Origin: Paenibacillus aceti
GTDB taxonomy: Bacteria > Bacillota > Bacilli > Paenibacillales > Paenibacillaceae
DNA: 64,000 nucleotides
Reading direction: 5' to 3'
NCBI RefSeq assembly: GCF_003614185.1
Contig: NZ_KZ987724.1
Span: forward strand, 1,711,346 to 1,775,345
Positions 27,954 through 37,031 of the stretch are shown one piece after another. The translations under genes and the position numbers were made by a program. Every line of letters starts with the position of its first letter. Within the stretch, counting starts at the first letter, position 1. A model generated the notes under the pieces. That model had not been told where the DNA came from. It saw only the letters and a list, made by a program, of their open reading frames with translations, and did not search any database.

Positions 27954-29024
27954 TTATTTTTGAAAATCAGCCTTTTGAGCTTCCAAATGTTTAGGAGTTG
28001 TCTCGAACATGCTGTCGATCAAACCAGGAATTGTCATTTTCTCAGTTTGTTCCGCTTTCTTGATTTGTTCGTTAACCTTCGCCTTCGCTTCGTCTTTTAC
28101 GCGAGCTGTATCTTCTTCAGTCCAAAGACCTTTCTTCTCCAGATATTTAGCCAGACGAGCGATCGGGTCCTTCTCGCTCCATTGTCCTTCTTCTTCCTTC
28201 GTACGATATTTCGAAGTATCGTCAGACAGGGAGTGTGGACGGAAACGATAAGTTACTGCTTCGATCAGAGTTGCCCCTTCTCCATTCCGAGCGCGTTCAG
28301 CAGCTTCACGTACCGCACTGATAACTGCGAATACGTCCATGCCGTCAACCTTAACACCGCGGATGCCGGCAGCCACTGCTTTATGGGCGATCGACTTAGC
28401 TGCAGTCTGTTTAGCAAAAGGAGTTGTAATGGCATAGCCATTATTTTGCACAAAGAAAATAACCGGCAGATTGAATACACCAGCGTAGTTCAACGCCTCG
28501 TAGAAGTCACCTTCGGAAGAACCGCCGTCACCTGTGTAAGTGATAGCAACATGCTTCTGCTGCTTCAATTTGAAGCCCATCGCAATACCCATAGCATGAA
28601 GCACTTGAGCACCGATGATAATTTGCGGCATCAATACATTAACGCCTTCAGGGATTTGTCCACCGTGTTGATGTCCACGGGAATACAGGAATGCTTGATA
28701 CAGTGGAAGTCCGTGCCATACAAGCTGCGGCATATCACGGTAGCCCGGGCAGACGAAGTCTTCCTTGTCCAGAGCGAATTCACTACCTACCATCGTAGCT
28801 TCTTGACCAGAGACAGGCGCATAGAATCCCAGGCGTCCTTGACGGCCCAGGTTAACTGCACGGTCGTCCCAAGTACGGGTAAATACCATGCGATACATAA
28901 GTTCTTTCAATTGATCATCGGTTAAGTCAGGAGCTTTCGCTTTGTTTATGATTTCACCGTCAGGCGACAATACAGTCAAAGCTTCGACATCCTCCGTATA
29001 TACTTCATAAGGAATCTTGCTCAT
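27954..29024 (-). CDS. pdhA: Pyruvate dehydrogenase E1, alpha subunit
   Basis: 356-aa E1 subunit decarboxylating pyruvate. The TPP-binding motif begins at GDGGSSEGDFYEALN and ends with FFVQNNGYAI; the phosphorylation-loop-like RPHSLSDDTSKYR is present. The ATG at 29024 is chosen, with GAGGTG six bases upstream; a GTG at 29033 is part of that site. First gene of pdhABCD, driven by the promoter at 29077-29106. Confidence 0.97.
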   Translation of the reverse strand: MSKIPYEVYTEDVEALTVLSPDGEIINKAKAPDLTDDQLKELMYRMVFTRTWDDRAVNLGRQGRLGFYAPVSGQEATMVGSEFALDKEDFVCPGYRDMPQLVWHGLPLYQAFLYSRGHQHGGQIPEGVNVLMPQIIIGAQVLHAMGIAMGFKLKQQKHVAITYTGDGGSSEGDFYEALNYAGVFNLPVIFFVQNNGYAITTPFAKQTAAKSIAHKAVAAGIRGVKVDGMDVFAVISAVREAAERARNGEGATLIEAVTYRFRPHSLSDDTSKYRTKEEEGQWSEKDPIARLAKYLEKKGLWTEEDTARVKDEAKAKVNEQIKKAEQTEKMTIPGLIDSMFETTPKHLEAQKADFQK

Positions 29025-29063
29025 TTTTTTCACCTCGACAAAAGATTTGAATATCTTGGTTCT

Positions 29064-29177
29064 CTGTTATAGAATTATTATACAACTGTTTTAGTCGTTA
29101 AGTCAAAGGAAATGCGCTTAAATAACTAAAATATTTATTTTTGTTTGTATAACAGGATGCTGATATTTGTATAACAG
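29064..29177. promoter_or_regulatory. TATAACAG repeats in the pdhA-esterase intergenic region
   Basis: Two identical 12-mers TTTGTATAACAG at 29144-29155 and 29166-29177, exactly 22 bp apart (two helical turns). An inverted CTGTTATA at 29064-29071 lies at the pdhA transcription start, and the -10 region itself contains TTGTATAA. These may be operator sites for an unknown regulator. Confidence 0.45.
29077..29106 (-). promoter_or_regulatory. pdhA promoter
   Basis: On the minus strand: -35 TTGACT (29106-29101), 18-bp spacer, -10 TATAAT (29082-29077). A CTATAACAG box follows within 15 bp downstream. Confidence 0.75.
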
Positions 29178-29279
29178 AGAGCCTTATTTGCAGATGTATG
29201 TAACCCTTGTCCTCATGGTTATGATACCTTAAATACATCAGCAAAGCCAAACCAACAATAAGGAGCGAAACATGTAAAA

Positions 29280-30008
29280 ATGACAGATTCACGTTATCTG
29301 AAACGGACCATTGTTAAAGAAGAAATCGCTAGTAGCTATCTGGGAGAGAAACGGTCTCTGCGCATCTACCTGCCTCCCGGCTATAATGAAGTCATTAGTT
29401 ATCCGGTAGTCTATTGCCAGGATGGAGAAGAGTTCTTCAACTTCGGACGTATTGCTACGACAGCGAATCGACTGATTCTAGAAGAGGATGTAGACCCTTT
29501 CATCATTGTCGGGGTAGAAGTAGACACCTCCATTCGTACTGCGGAATATTCTCCTGAAGGAGATCGGTTTGAAGCCTATACGTCTTGTTTCACTGAAGAA
29601 ATTATTCCCTTTGTAGAACGCAATTATCCCGTTCGCCGTACGGCTCAGGAACGGATTCTCGCAGGAGACTCGCTCGGTGGTTCCGTCTCTTTGCATATCG
29701 CTATGAAAAACCGCACACTGTTTTCCAAAATCATCAGCTTGTCCGGTGCATACTATGAACCGTCCCTGAAATTGATCGCCGCTGAACAGGATTTATCGTA
29801 TCTTTCCCTATATATGATTATCGGCTTACAGGAGGACAAGTTTACTAATTCCTTCGGAACTTATAATTTCGTGGAGTTAAATCGCGAAGCGAAGAAGCTG
29901 CTTGAAGAGCGCGGTGCTAAAGTGGAGTATTTCGAGAAGGATGGCCAGCATTTATGGGGATTTTGGCAGAAGGAGCTGCCTGAGGCGTTGATGTATTTTT
30001 TGAAGTAG
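29280..30008 (+). CDS. Esterase-D/enterochelin-esterase-like hydrolase
   Basis: 242-aa alpha/beta hydrolase. The nucleophile elbow GDSLGG places Ser131; a late histidine in DGQHLWGFW near 225 completes the triad, with an aspartate between. Family members hydrolyse siderophore or S-formylglutathione esters; the exact substrate is unclear. The AAGGAG at 29260-29265 is ideally spaced for ATG 29272, which is followed at once by TAA; the true ATG 29280 lies 2 bases after that stop, so start-stop reinitiation is likely. Confidence 0.82.
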   Translation: MTDSRYLKRTIVKEEIASSYLGEKRSLRIYLPPGYNEVISYPVVYCQDGEEFFNFGRIATTANRLILEEDVDPFIIVGVEVDTSIRTAEYSPEGDRFEAYTSCFTEEIIPFVERNYPVRRTAQERILAGDSLGGSVSLHIAMKNRTLFSKIISLSGAYYEPSLKLIAAEQDLSYLSLYMIIGLQEDKFTNSFGTYNFVELNREAKKLLEERGAKVEYFEKDGQHLWGFWQKELPEALMYFLK

Positions 30009-30016
30009 ATATTTAG

Positions 30017-30062
30017 AAAAAGAGCGGACCGCGCGTGGTGATTATCTGCGATCCGCTCTAAC
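30017..30062. terminator. Bidirectional terminator
   Basis: AGAGCGGA ... TCCGCTCT between the convergent esterase and TRIC-like genes; the minus strand ends CTCTTTTTC. Confidence 0.75.
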
Positions 30063-30063
30063 T

Positions 30064-30726
30064 TTACATTTTCATCTGTTCATTCGTGTTGTCCTCATCC
30101 GCCGAAACGCCGGAGGTCGTCCCCAGCTTCAACGAGCGGCGCGGCAGCTTCCATTTATAATATACGGACAGCATCCGGAAGCATACAACCAGAACGAATA
30201 GCACCAGCAGGCTTGCCGTTGATTTGGCGATACCGAGCCCAATAGCCAGTCCAGCTACGATAGACCATACGGCATAGATCTCCTCACGCAGCACCAGCGG
30301 CTTGCGTCCAGCCAGCAAATCGCGAATAATCCCCCCGCCGATCCCTGTCAGCATCGCAGCGACGACCACAGCAAGGATAGGATGCTTCATACCGGTCGCA
30401 TAGAGTGCGCCTTGAATCGCAAACGCCGCCAGACCGATCGCATCGAACCAGGCCTCCGTCTTCTTCCAATGACGAATCCATGATAATGGCAATATAAATA
30501 CGACGACAATCGATGTGATCGCCAGCAGCAGCAGCCCACCCTGAGACCATATGGTTGTAACCGGGACACCGATCACGATGTTGCGGACGATCCCTCCGCC
30601 GAACGCCGTAACCAAGCCTAATACTAGCACGCCAAGAATATCGTACTCCTCTTCCATCGCCACATAAGCTCCGGACAATGCAAAAGCAACCGTTCCTATG
30701 ACGCTAAAGATTTCAAATAGTTCCAT
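30064..30726 (-). CDS. TRIC/UPF0126-family membrane channel protein
   Basis: 220-aa integral membrane protein with seven hydrophobic segments and two repeats of the UPF0126 motif (AFGGGIVRNIVIG and GIGGGIIRDLLAG). This family is related to trimeric intracellular cation channels and probably conducts K+. The C-terminus is polar. It is divergent from thiN and lies convergent to the esterase. No partner gene gives a hint about regulation. Confidence 0.85.
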   Translation of the reverse strand: MELFEIFSVIGTVAFALSGAYVAMEEEYDILGVLVLGLVTAFGGGIVRNIVIGVPVTTIWSQGGLLLLAITSIVVVFILPLSWIRHWKKTEAWFDAIGLAAFAIQGALYATGMKHPILAVVVAAMLTGIGGGIIRDLLAGRKPLVLREEIYAVWSIVAGLAIGLGIAKSTASLLVLFVLVVCFRMLSVYYKWKLPRRSLKLGTTSGVSADEDNTNEQMKM

Positions 30727-30867
30727 GCCCCGTATTTCACTGCCCTTTCTTTATGCTCTGATCGCTTAATTCATTGTAGTCCCGCTTCCTTTAATTGTGC
30801 AAGACCAAAATTTAAATTATACTGAACAAGGGCGCTCTAGCGAGGGTAGAGAAAGGAAGAATAGAAG

Positions 30868-31509
30868 ATGAGAGCAAAACGGATACTCATTTTTGCCGGA
30901 GGATCGATCGATCCTTCTATAATAGAAGAAATAAAATCAGAGGACATCATTATCGGTGCAGATAAAGGGGCTTTATTCCTGGTTGAGCACGGGATCAGGC
31001 CGCATTATGCCGTCGGTGATTTCGACTCTGTAGATGCGGCTGAACTGGAGATAATCGAGAAGCACAGTGAACAACTGCTCGCTTGCGACGCAATAAATAA
31101 AGACTTAACGGATACCGAGCTGGCCTTCGATATCGCACTGGAGCAGCAGCCTGAGCAGATTCTACTGCTCGGCGTTACCGGATCGAGGCTCGACCATACG
31201 CTGGCTAATATCCACCTATTAGTAAGAGCTCTGGAACAGCAGATTCCATGTGCAATTCGAGATCATAACAACTATGTAACCTTGACGGATTCCACCAGTA
31301 CTATTCAAGACCAGGGCTTCACCTATATCTCCCTACTGCCAGTCACCGCAGAGGTTACTGGGATTGATCTGCAAGGGTTCCAATATCCATTACATAACGC
31401 CACCTTAAAAATGGGACAATCTCTTGCGGTCAGCAATCGTCTGGATGAACCAGAAGGGATCATTTCCATCCGCAGCGGCTTGTTATTAATCATTCAAAGT
31501 AAAGACTGA
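30868..31509 (+). CDS. thiN: Thiamine pyrophosphokinase
   Basis: 213-aa cytoplasmic enzyme that pyrophosphorylates thiamine to TPP. Core motifs: GADKGALFLVEHGIRPHYAVGDFDSVD (about 32-55), DLTDTELAFDIAL, and GVTGSRLDHTLAN. The C-terminal part is the thiamine-binding beta-sandwich. AAAGGAAG precedes ATG 30868, and a terminator follows. No TPP riboswitch was recognised upstream. TPP made here is the cofactor of PdhAB nearby, though they are not an operon. Confidence 0.92.
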   Translation: MRAKRILIFAGGSIDPSIIEEIKSEDIIIGADKGALFLVEHGIRPHYAVGDFDSVDAAELEIIEKHSEQLLACDAINKDLTDTELAFDIALEQQPEQILLLGVTGSRLDHTLANIHLLVRALEQQIPCAIRDHNNYVTLTDSTSTIQDQGFTYISLLPVTAEVTGIDLQGFQYPLHNATLKMGQSLAVSNRLDEPEGIISIRSGLLLIIQSKD

Positions 31510-31560
31510 AACTTAAATAATACAATTTTGTAACCTTCTAAAACTGCATATAATCATGTA

Positions 31561-31589
31561 TAAAAGCCTTGATATTCAAGGCTTTTTCA
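31561..31589 (+). terminator. Rho-independent terminator of thiN
   Basis: AAAGCCTTGATATTCAAGGCTTTTTC, 55 nt after the stop. Confidence 0.92.
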
Positions 31590-31797
31590 TGTTTTTCATA
31601 GGTTTATAATTGTCAATATATTAATTTTTTGTAACTTTAATCGTATTTTAATAATTAGTCCTGAAGTCCTGTCGCCCTTCATCCTAAGCACCCTTTGCCA
31701 ATTATTAGGATATTAAAATTCTGTTATAGTTTATCTCGAGCCGGTTAACAAATATCCGGTCAGCAAAACAATCTAGCATTTTGGAGGTAACTACAAC

Positions 31798-32319
31798 ATG
31801 AAAATGAACAACATATCCAAAAAAATACTGGCTGTCGGCCTTGCTTCTACTATTGGTTTTGGAGCTTTGATGGTAACTGGCGTTGATGCCGCTTCCGCAT
31901 CCTCTTCCAATACTACAGCAGAGAGCGTAGCCGTTTCCAAAGGAACACAGGTTGTAAACTACGGTAAAACATTCATGGGAACACCTTATAAATTCGGCGC
32001 TTCCACTTCAACTACAAAAGTATTTGACTGCTCTTCCTTCATGAAGCATATCTTCAAGAAATACGGCGTGACTCTTCCGCGTACTTCTGCAGCACAAGCG
32101 AAGGTCGGTAAAGCCATATCCAAGAGCAATCTTAAAGCCGGCGATCTGGTCTTCTTCTCTAGCGGCAGCCGGGCCACTGGCAGCAACGTAACTCACGTTG
32201 CGGTTTATATGGGCAATGGCAAGATTCTGCATACTTACGGTAAACCAGGAGTAACGATCTCCGATCTGAACTCCGGCAACTGGAAGAAAACTTACCTGAA
32301 AGCTCGTCGCGTACTCTAG
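31798..32319 (+). CDS. Secreted NlpC/P60 peptidoglycan endopeptidase
   Basis: 173 aa. A lysine-rich start and hydrophobic core (about 9-28) give a Sec signal peptide cut near ASA (30-34). The mature part is a single NlpC/P60 domain: catalytic Cys78 in FDCSSF, His133 in VTHVAVY, His145 in ILHTYG. It cleaves stem peptides in the cell wall. There is no binding domain such as LysM or SH3. TTGGAGG precedes the ATG. The 31590-31797 leader is A/T-rich and may hold its promoter, but I could not place -35/-10 with confidence. Confidence 0.92.
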   Translation: MKMNNISKKILAVGLASTIGFGALMVTGVDAASASSSNTTAESVAVSKGTQVVNYGKTFMGTPYKFGASTSTTKVFDCSSFMKHIFKKYGVTLPRTSAAQAKVGKAISKSNLKAGDLVFFSSGSRATGSNVTHVAVYMGNGKILHTYGKPGVTISDLNSGNWKKTYLKARRVL

Positions 32320-32338
32320 TAATATATAGGCACAACCC

Positions 32339-32386
32339 AGGGCTGCTCCCGCAAATGCCATTTACGGCGAGGGAGCAGCCCTTTTT
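32339..32386 (+). terminator. Rho-independent terminator
   Basis: AGGGCTGCTCCC ... GGGAGCAGCCC then TTTTTC, between the convergent NlpC/P60 and response-regulator genes. Confidence 0.92.
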
Positions 32387-33060
32387 CATTGGATCATATA
32401 CCCTGTCCCTCGCACGGTGTGAATCAATTTACGCCCATGGCCCTTATCAATCTTCTTGCGCAGATGGCGTATATAAACATCTACCACATTCGTGCCCGTG
32501 GCAAAATCATAGCCCCATACCTCCTGCAGAATCGAATCTCTTTGGCAAACCTCACCTACTCTTCTCAGTAAATGCCGCAGCAGATCATATTCCTTCGGTG
32601 TCAAGCGGACCAATTCTCCCGCGCGGAACACTTTGCGGCTCTTGAGTTCAATACGTAAATCTTCAAACGACAGCTCATCCGAGTGTACCTCCATAATGCG
32701 CCGAAACAGCCTGATGAAGCTGACGATCCGAGCATTAAGCTCTTCAATGGCAATATTGTCACATACGACATCCGTCGCACCATGCTGGAAGGCCGCCACT
32801 ACATCTGCGGTTCTAGCTGATCTCTGCAGGGCAATGACAGGAAATACCGATTCATCCCCACCAAGCATCGGCATAATCCCAGTGAAATAAGCTAATTCCC
32901 CGGTAACCAGAACGACTTCAGGCGTCTCGCCAGTAATTTCCCGTAAAATATCTTCAGTATCGAGACATAATTGCACTCCGAAGCCCATTTTTTTCAGAAC
33001 ATTCTGCCATTTCGCCCCAAAGTCCCCATCATCTGCGATCAATAACAGGCTTGCCTTCAT
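32386..33060 (-). CDS. OmpR-type regulator with degenerate receiver
   Basis: 224 aa. The winged-helix effector domain is intact (LTPKEYDLLRHLL, VVDVYIRHLRKKID, IHTVRGTGYMIQ). The receiver-like domain keeps the D10/D11 pair, but the phospho-acceptor position is threonine (LVTGEL, T53), and the conserved K of the KPF motif is aspartate (VVCDNIAIEEL). It thus probably cannot be phosphorylated in the normal way and acts as an atypical orphan regulator. No kinase gene lies nearby. Confidence 0.85.
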   Translation of the reverse strand: MKASLLLIADDGDFGAKWQNVLKKMGFGVQLCLDTEDILREITGETPEVVLVTGELAYFTGIMPMLGGDESVFPVIALQRSARTADVVAAFQHGATDVVCDNIAIEELNARIVSFIRLFRRIMEVHSDELSFEDLRIELKSRKVFRAGELVRLTPKEYDLLRHLLRRVGEVCQRDSILQEVWGYDFATGTNVVDVYIRHLRKKIDKGHGRKLIHTVRGTGYMIQ

Positions 33061-33182
33061 GGCTGTCCACCCACCTTTGCGCCGTCAGACTAACTGTATA
33101 GTATTAAAGTGGTCAAAACATGGACAAACCATTCCCCTAAATCAGGAATGACTGTCAATGAAGGAATGAATACAGGATTGGC

Positions 33183-34205
33183 TTAACCAAAATAACGGTC
33201 ATAAAGAGTTTTGGCTTCCGCCAATTCCTTAGTTCCGTGAACAAGCGCTCTTCCGTCGGCGAACAAGACGATCCGTTTATCCCTCAGCGAGAATGAAAGA
33301 AGGAACGGGTTCAGTTCTACCTGCCCTTCGTCCAAACTGTTTAAAGTCTGCGCCACCTCGGACAAATTGAGCTTCCTTGGCTGTGCGGGTCGGATCTGCA
33401 CCGTATCCCTGCCGCAGAGCACCTCCGCTTTCCTTGTTCCAGCAGCCGTTAAATACGGATACACCGGCTCGGCCCCGCAGGAATCGCAGTCGGTTCGCTT
33501 GGCCGAATCCACCTTGATCGATATTTGCTCATTCTTCCATAGATCAAAGGTGAGCAAGGTTCCGCGCAAGGAGTCGCTATTCCCTGTCAACAGCTTGAGC
33601 GCTTCCGCCGCCTGGTGTGCCACAACGATCTGCACAGCGGAGGGAATGACTCCGACGGTATCGCAGGTATCCCCACCGAATGGCATCGTGCCGAGCAAAC
33701 AGTTCAGACAAGGGGTCACTCCAGGAATGATCGTATAGGTGATCCCGTAGCTTCCGACACAGCCGCCATAGATCCAGGGGATGCGATACTTCTGGGACAT
33801 ATCATTGATCAATAGTCGCGTATCGAAATTATCTGTCGCATCTAATATGAGCTGGACGCCAGGAAGCAGTGATTCCAGTTCCTCCTTGGTAACGTCCAGC
33901 ACATGCGCATCGATTCGCACCTCGGAATTGATCGCCGCCAGCCGCTCTTTTACCGCGATCGCCTTCGGCTGCCTTGAAGCAGCATCCGCCTCCGTGAATA
34001 ACTGCTGACGCTGGAGATTGCTCCATTCGACATAATCTCGATCCGCAATCACCAGCTGGCCGACTCCGGAACGGACCAAACTCTCGGCCAGCCCCGTTCC
34101 TAGCGCACCAGCGCCGATAATGAGCACCTTGGCATCCTGCAGCATCTGCTGGCCTTCCGCACCGATTGGCCGAAACAGTTTCTGTCGCGAATAACGATCT
34201 TGCAC
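33183..34205 (-). CDS. ThiF/MoeB/HesA-family adenylyltransferase
   Basis: 340-aa E1-like enzyme that adenylates the C-terminus of a ubiquitin-like sulfur carrier (ThiS or MoaD). ATP-binding GAGALGTGLAESL near residue 30, DYVEWSNLQRQ, DATDNFDTR, a CxxC zinc pair in PCLNCLL with a second CDSC near 235, and a catalytic-cysteine region TCDTVGVIPS. An extra C-terminal segment of about 75 residues follows the core. GTG start 34205 with AGGGGG 6 nt upstream. It is not beside thi or moa genes, so the partner carrier is unknown. Confidence 0.85.
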   Translation of the reverse strand: MQDRYSRQKLFRPIGAEGQQMLQDAKVLIIGAGALGTGLAESLVRSGVGQLVIADRDYVEWSNLQRQQLFTEADAASRQPKAIAVKERLAAINSEVRIDAHVLDVTKEELESLLPGVQLILDATDNFDTRLLINDMSQKYRIPWIYGGCVGSYGITYTIIPGVTPCLNCLLGTMPFGGDTCDTVGVIPSAVQIVVAHQAAEALKLLTGNSDSLRGTLLTFDLWKNEQISIKVDSAKRTDCDSCGAEPVYPYLTAAGTRKAEVLCGRDTVQIRPAQPRKLNLSEVAQTLNSLDEGQVELNPFLLSFSLRDKRIVLFADGRALVHGTKELAEAKTLYDRYFG

Positions 34206-34257
34206 CGGAATCCCCCTCTTTCTTCTATAGATCATGCGAACATGTTTAAAAAAATGG

Positions 34258-34339
34258 AACGAAACACCCTATCGTTATCGGGAAGTATCGTGACTATTAG
34301 CCCCAAACTTGCCACCATAACGATACCACGTTTCGTTAC
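34258..34339. repeat. TAACGAAAC repeat pair C
   Basis: One forward copy (AACGAAACACCCTATCGTTA at about 34259-34278) and one inverted copy (ATAACGATACCACGTTTCG, ending near 34337), same family as clusters A and B. It fills the gap between the ThiF-family and ABC-F genes. Confidence 0.8.
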
Positions 34340-34351
34340 CATTTCTATCGC

Positions 34352-35899
34352 TTATTTATTGGACCATGCTTCAACATCCCATACCTTCGTCACCCAATCT
34401 TCATAGAAATCAGGTTCATGGGACACGAGCAATACGGTGCCTTTAAATTCCTTCAGCGCCCGTTTCAATTCTTCCTTCGCTACGACATCCAGGTGATTCG
34501 TCGGTTCGTCGAATAGAATCCAGTTCGTCTCGCGCATCATCAGCTTGCAGAGCCGTACCTTGGCCTGTTCGCCACCACTGAGTGCCCTAAGCTGTCTCGT
34601 AATATGATCATTCTTCAGCCCACAGCGAGCCAGGTGAGCGCGTACCTCATGCTGGTTCAAATGCGGGAACTCATTCCACACATCATCAATCGGCGTCAAA
34701 TTGCCAGGACGCACCTCCTGCTCGAAATAAGCCGGGAACAGGAAATCACCTTGATAGGTTTTGCCACTAACAGGCGGAATGACACCGAGAATTGTCTTGA
34801 GCAAAGTCGATTTACCTACCCCGTTGCAGCCGACGATCGCGATTTTCTCACCGCGTTCAATCGTCATCGACATCTTCGGCAACAGCGGATGGCTATAACC
34901 GATCTCGAAATCTATACCTTCAAATACCGTCTTGCCACTCGCTCTGGACTCTTTGAAATTAAAGATAGGCTTAGCGGCCTCTTCCGGCTTATCGATCCGT
35001 TCGATACGGTCCAATTGCTTCTCCCGGCTCTTGGCTCGTCCAGAAGTAGAATATCTCGCCTTATTGCGCTGGATGAAATCTTCCTGCTTTTTAATATACT
35101 CCTGCTGTTTCTCATAAGCATCAATATGCTGATTCTTGTTGATATCCGCCATCTCCAGGAACTTGTCATAGTTCGCAGAATAACGGGTCAGCTTGGCGAA
35201 CTCCAGATGATAAATCACATTCACGACCTGGTTCATAAATTCGGTATCATGTGAAATGAGCATGAATGCATACGGATAGTTCTGCAAATAGTTCGTAAGC
35301 CACTGGATATGCTCTACGTCCAGGTAGTTGGTCGGCTCATCGAGCAGCAGCACATTCGGCTTCTCCAGCAGCAGCTTGGCGAGCAGCACCTTCGTACGTT
35401 GACCACCGCTCAGAGCGGATACGTCGCGATCCAAACCGATCGCGGCCAGGCCCAGCCCGTTAGCCATCTCCTCCACCTTGACATCGATCAGGTAGAAATC
35501 ACCGATTTCCAGCTGCTCCTGAATATCCCCCATCTGGATCAGTAGTTCCTCCAGTTCCTCCGGAGTGGCATCCGCCATCTTCTCGGTGATCGCCATCATC
35601 TCCTGCTCCAATTCAAGCAGCGGCAGGAACGCATCCTTAAGCACATCGCGTACCGTCTTCCCTGGTGTCAGCTTGGAATGCTGATCCAGATAGCCATACC
35701 GTACCTTCGGCATCCATTCGACCTTACCCGAATCCCTTAATTGCTGTCCGGTCAGTATGTTCATTAATGTAGATTTTCCAACTCCGTTCGCCCCGACCAG
35801 ACCTACATGCTCTCCGGCCAGCAAACGAAAGGATACGTTCTTGAATAAAGTGCGATCCCCGAAATTATGGGACACGTTCTCGACTGTTAATAAGCTCAT
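34352..35899 (-). CDS. ABC-F family ATPase
   Basis: 515-aa soluble protein with two ABC domains and no membrane part. Walker A motifs GANGVGKS and GCNGVGKS, signatures ALSGGQR and ALSGGEQ, Walker B LLLDEPTNYLD and ILFDEPTNHLD. A charged helical linker (about 245-310, rich in KKQEDFIQRNKAR) joins them, like the P-site tRNA-interaction motif. Resembles YkpA/YbiT-type translation factors rather than a transporter. An extended -10 (TGCTACAAT) lies near 36010 on the minus strand. Confidence 0.9.
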   Translation of the reverse strand: MSLLTVENVSHNFGDRTLFKNVSFRLLAGEHVGLVGANGVGKSTLMNILTGQQLRDSGKVEWMPKVRYGYLDQHSKLTPGKTVRDVLKDAFLPLLELEQEMMAITEKMADATPEELEELLIQMGDIQEQLEIGDFYLIDVKVEEMANGLGLAAIGLDRDVSALSGGQRTKVLLAKLLLEKPNVLLLDEPTNYLDVEHIQWLTNYLQNYPYAFMLISHDTEFMNQVVNVIYHLEFAKLTRYSANYDKFLEMADINKNQHIDAYEKQQEYIKKQEDFIQRNKARYSTSGRAKSREKQLDRIERIDKPEEAAKPIFNFKESRASGKTVFEGIDFEIGYSHPLLPKMSMTIERGEKIAIVGCNGVGKSTLLKTILGVIPPVSGKTYQGDFLFPAYFEQEVRPGNLTPIDDVWNEFPHLNQHEVRAHLARCGLKNDHITRQLRALSGGEQAKVRLCKLMMRETNWILFDEPTNHLDVVAKEELKRALKEFKGTVLLVSHEPDFYEDWVTKVWDVEAWSNK

Positions 35900-36149
35900 T
35901 GAAACTGCATAACTCCTTTATCTAATAGTTCATTATGATTGAATCCATCATTGTCCAACAAGTTCATCCCGAGCGGTTTGTCCCAGGTGGACATTCAAGA
36001 ATTTATTGTAGCATAACAAGCGTTCGTTCGTAACCTATATAATAAGTACAAATATAATAGGTAAAAATTGAACTAATGATTCTCAAGCAGGAAAACAACA
36101 TGTTTCGGATATAGGCACCCGACCGAAATGTTCTTCAGATCACTGTCGC

Positions 36150-37031
36150 TCAGGCATGCTTCAACCGCTGAATGAAGCGTTTGATAATCGGGTTCGCCTG
36201 GTTCTGTGCAGAGCTAACCCAGCCGTAGTATACGGGATGCGAATTCTCCAGCTCAATCGGAACAATGTGGGTAGGGAAGTCCTTGTTCTTGAACGAATAA
36301 TCAAGACCTACCGTCAACGCCAGCCCCCCGAGCACCGCCTTCTGGATCGCCGGAACATTGTTAGAGATGAACAGAATATCCAGTTCGCCGAATTGGGCGA
36401 CAAATTCCGTCATATACGCCCGGATATATTCATCGTCGTACAAAACGAGGGTATATTTCAGCAGTTCTCTCGGATGGATGGACTTCCGCAAGGCGAGCGG
36501 AGAATCGGCTCTGACTCCAACGACCATTTTGCCGGTAAATATTCTCTCGAATCTCAGCATTCGATTCTGATTGATCAGCCGCTCATTCATCGCGATAAAG
36601 CCGATGTCGATCTGATTGCTATGAAGCTCATCGAGAATATCCTTCGGCCCCTTCTCTATAATCTGCACCTTCACATACGGATAATCCGTCTTGAAGTCAG
36701 CGATCAGCTCCATCAGCAGATGCATGGGCCCAGGGATCGTCCCGATGAACAACTCACCACTTAATTTCTCACTGTAATTCCCCGCTTCATCCCGCAGCCG
36801 CTTCACAAGCGTAATAATCTCCCCGGCAATTTCAATCAAAGCCTGTCCCTCTGCCGTCGGAACAGCGCCAATTCCACGCGAGCGATGAAACAACACTACC
36901 TCTAGCTCAGATTCAAGCATAGATATCGATTGGCTCACGGCCGACAAAGTAACATGCGCGTGCTGGGCCGTCTTGGTCAGCGATTTCGTCTTGGCCACAT
37001 CCACTATATACTCCAGTTGCTCCAGATTCAT
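36150..37031 (-). CDS. LysR-family transcriptional regulator
   Basis: 293 aa. N-terminal helix-turn-helix (LEYIVDVAKTKSLTKTAQHAHVTLSAVSQSISMLE, about 5-40) and a periplasmic-binding-protein-like effector domain (about 90-290). It is divergent from the SDR gene at 37199; such pairs usually have the regulator control the neighbour from sites in the shared 167-bp A/T-rich gap. Effector unknown. Confidence 0.9.
   Translation of the reverse strand: MNLEQLEYIVDVAKTKSLTKTAQHAHVTLSAVSQSISMLESELEVVLFHRSRGIGAVPTAEGQALIEIAGEIITLVKRLRDEAGNYSEKLSGELFIGTIPGPMHLLMELIADFKTDYPYVKVQIIEKGPKDILDELHSNQIDIGFIAMNERLINQNRMLRFERIFTGKMVVGVRADSPLALRKSIHPRELLKYTLVLYDDEYIRAYMTEFVAQFGELDILFISNNVPAIQKAVLGGLALTVGLDYSFKNKDFPTHIVPIELENSHPVYYGWVSSAQNQANPIIKRFIQRLKHA

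Noticed and set aside
27960-28925. 321-codon plus-strand frame opposite pdhA
   Set aside because: Composition is non-protein-like and pdhA fully explains the region.
31590-31797. c-di-AMP (ydaO) riboswitch before the NlpC/P60 gene
   Set aside because: Such riboswitches often precede wall hydrolases, but I could not find the conserved core in this short A/T-rich leader.
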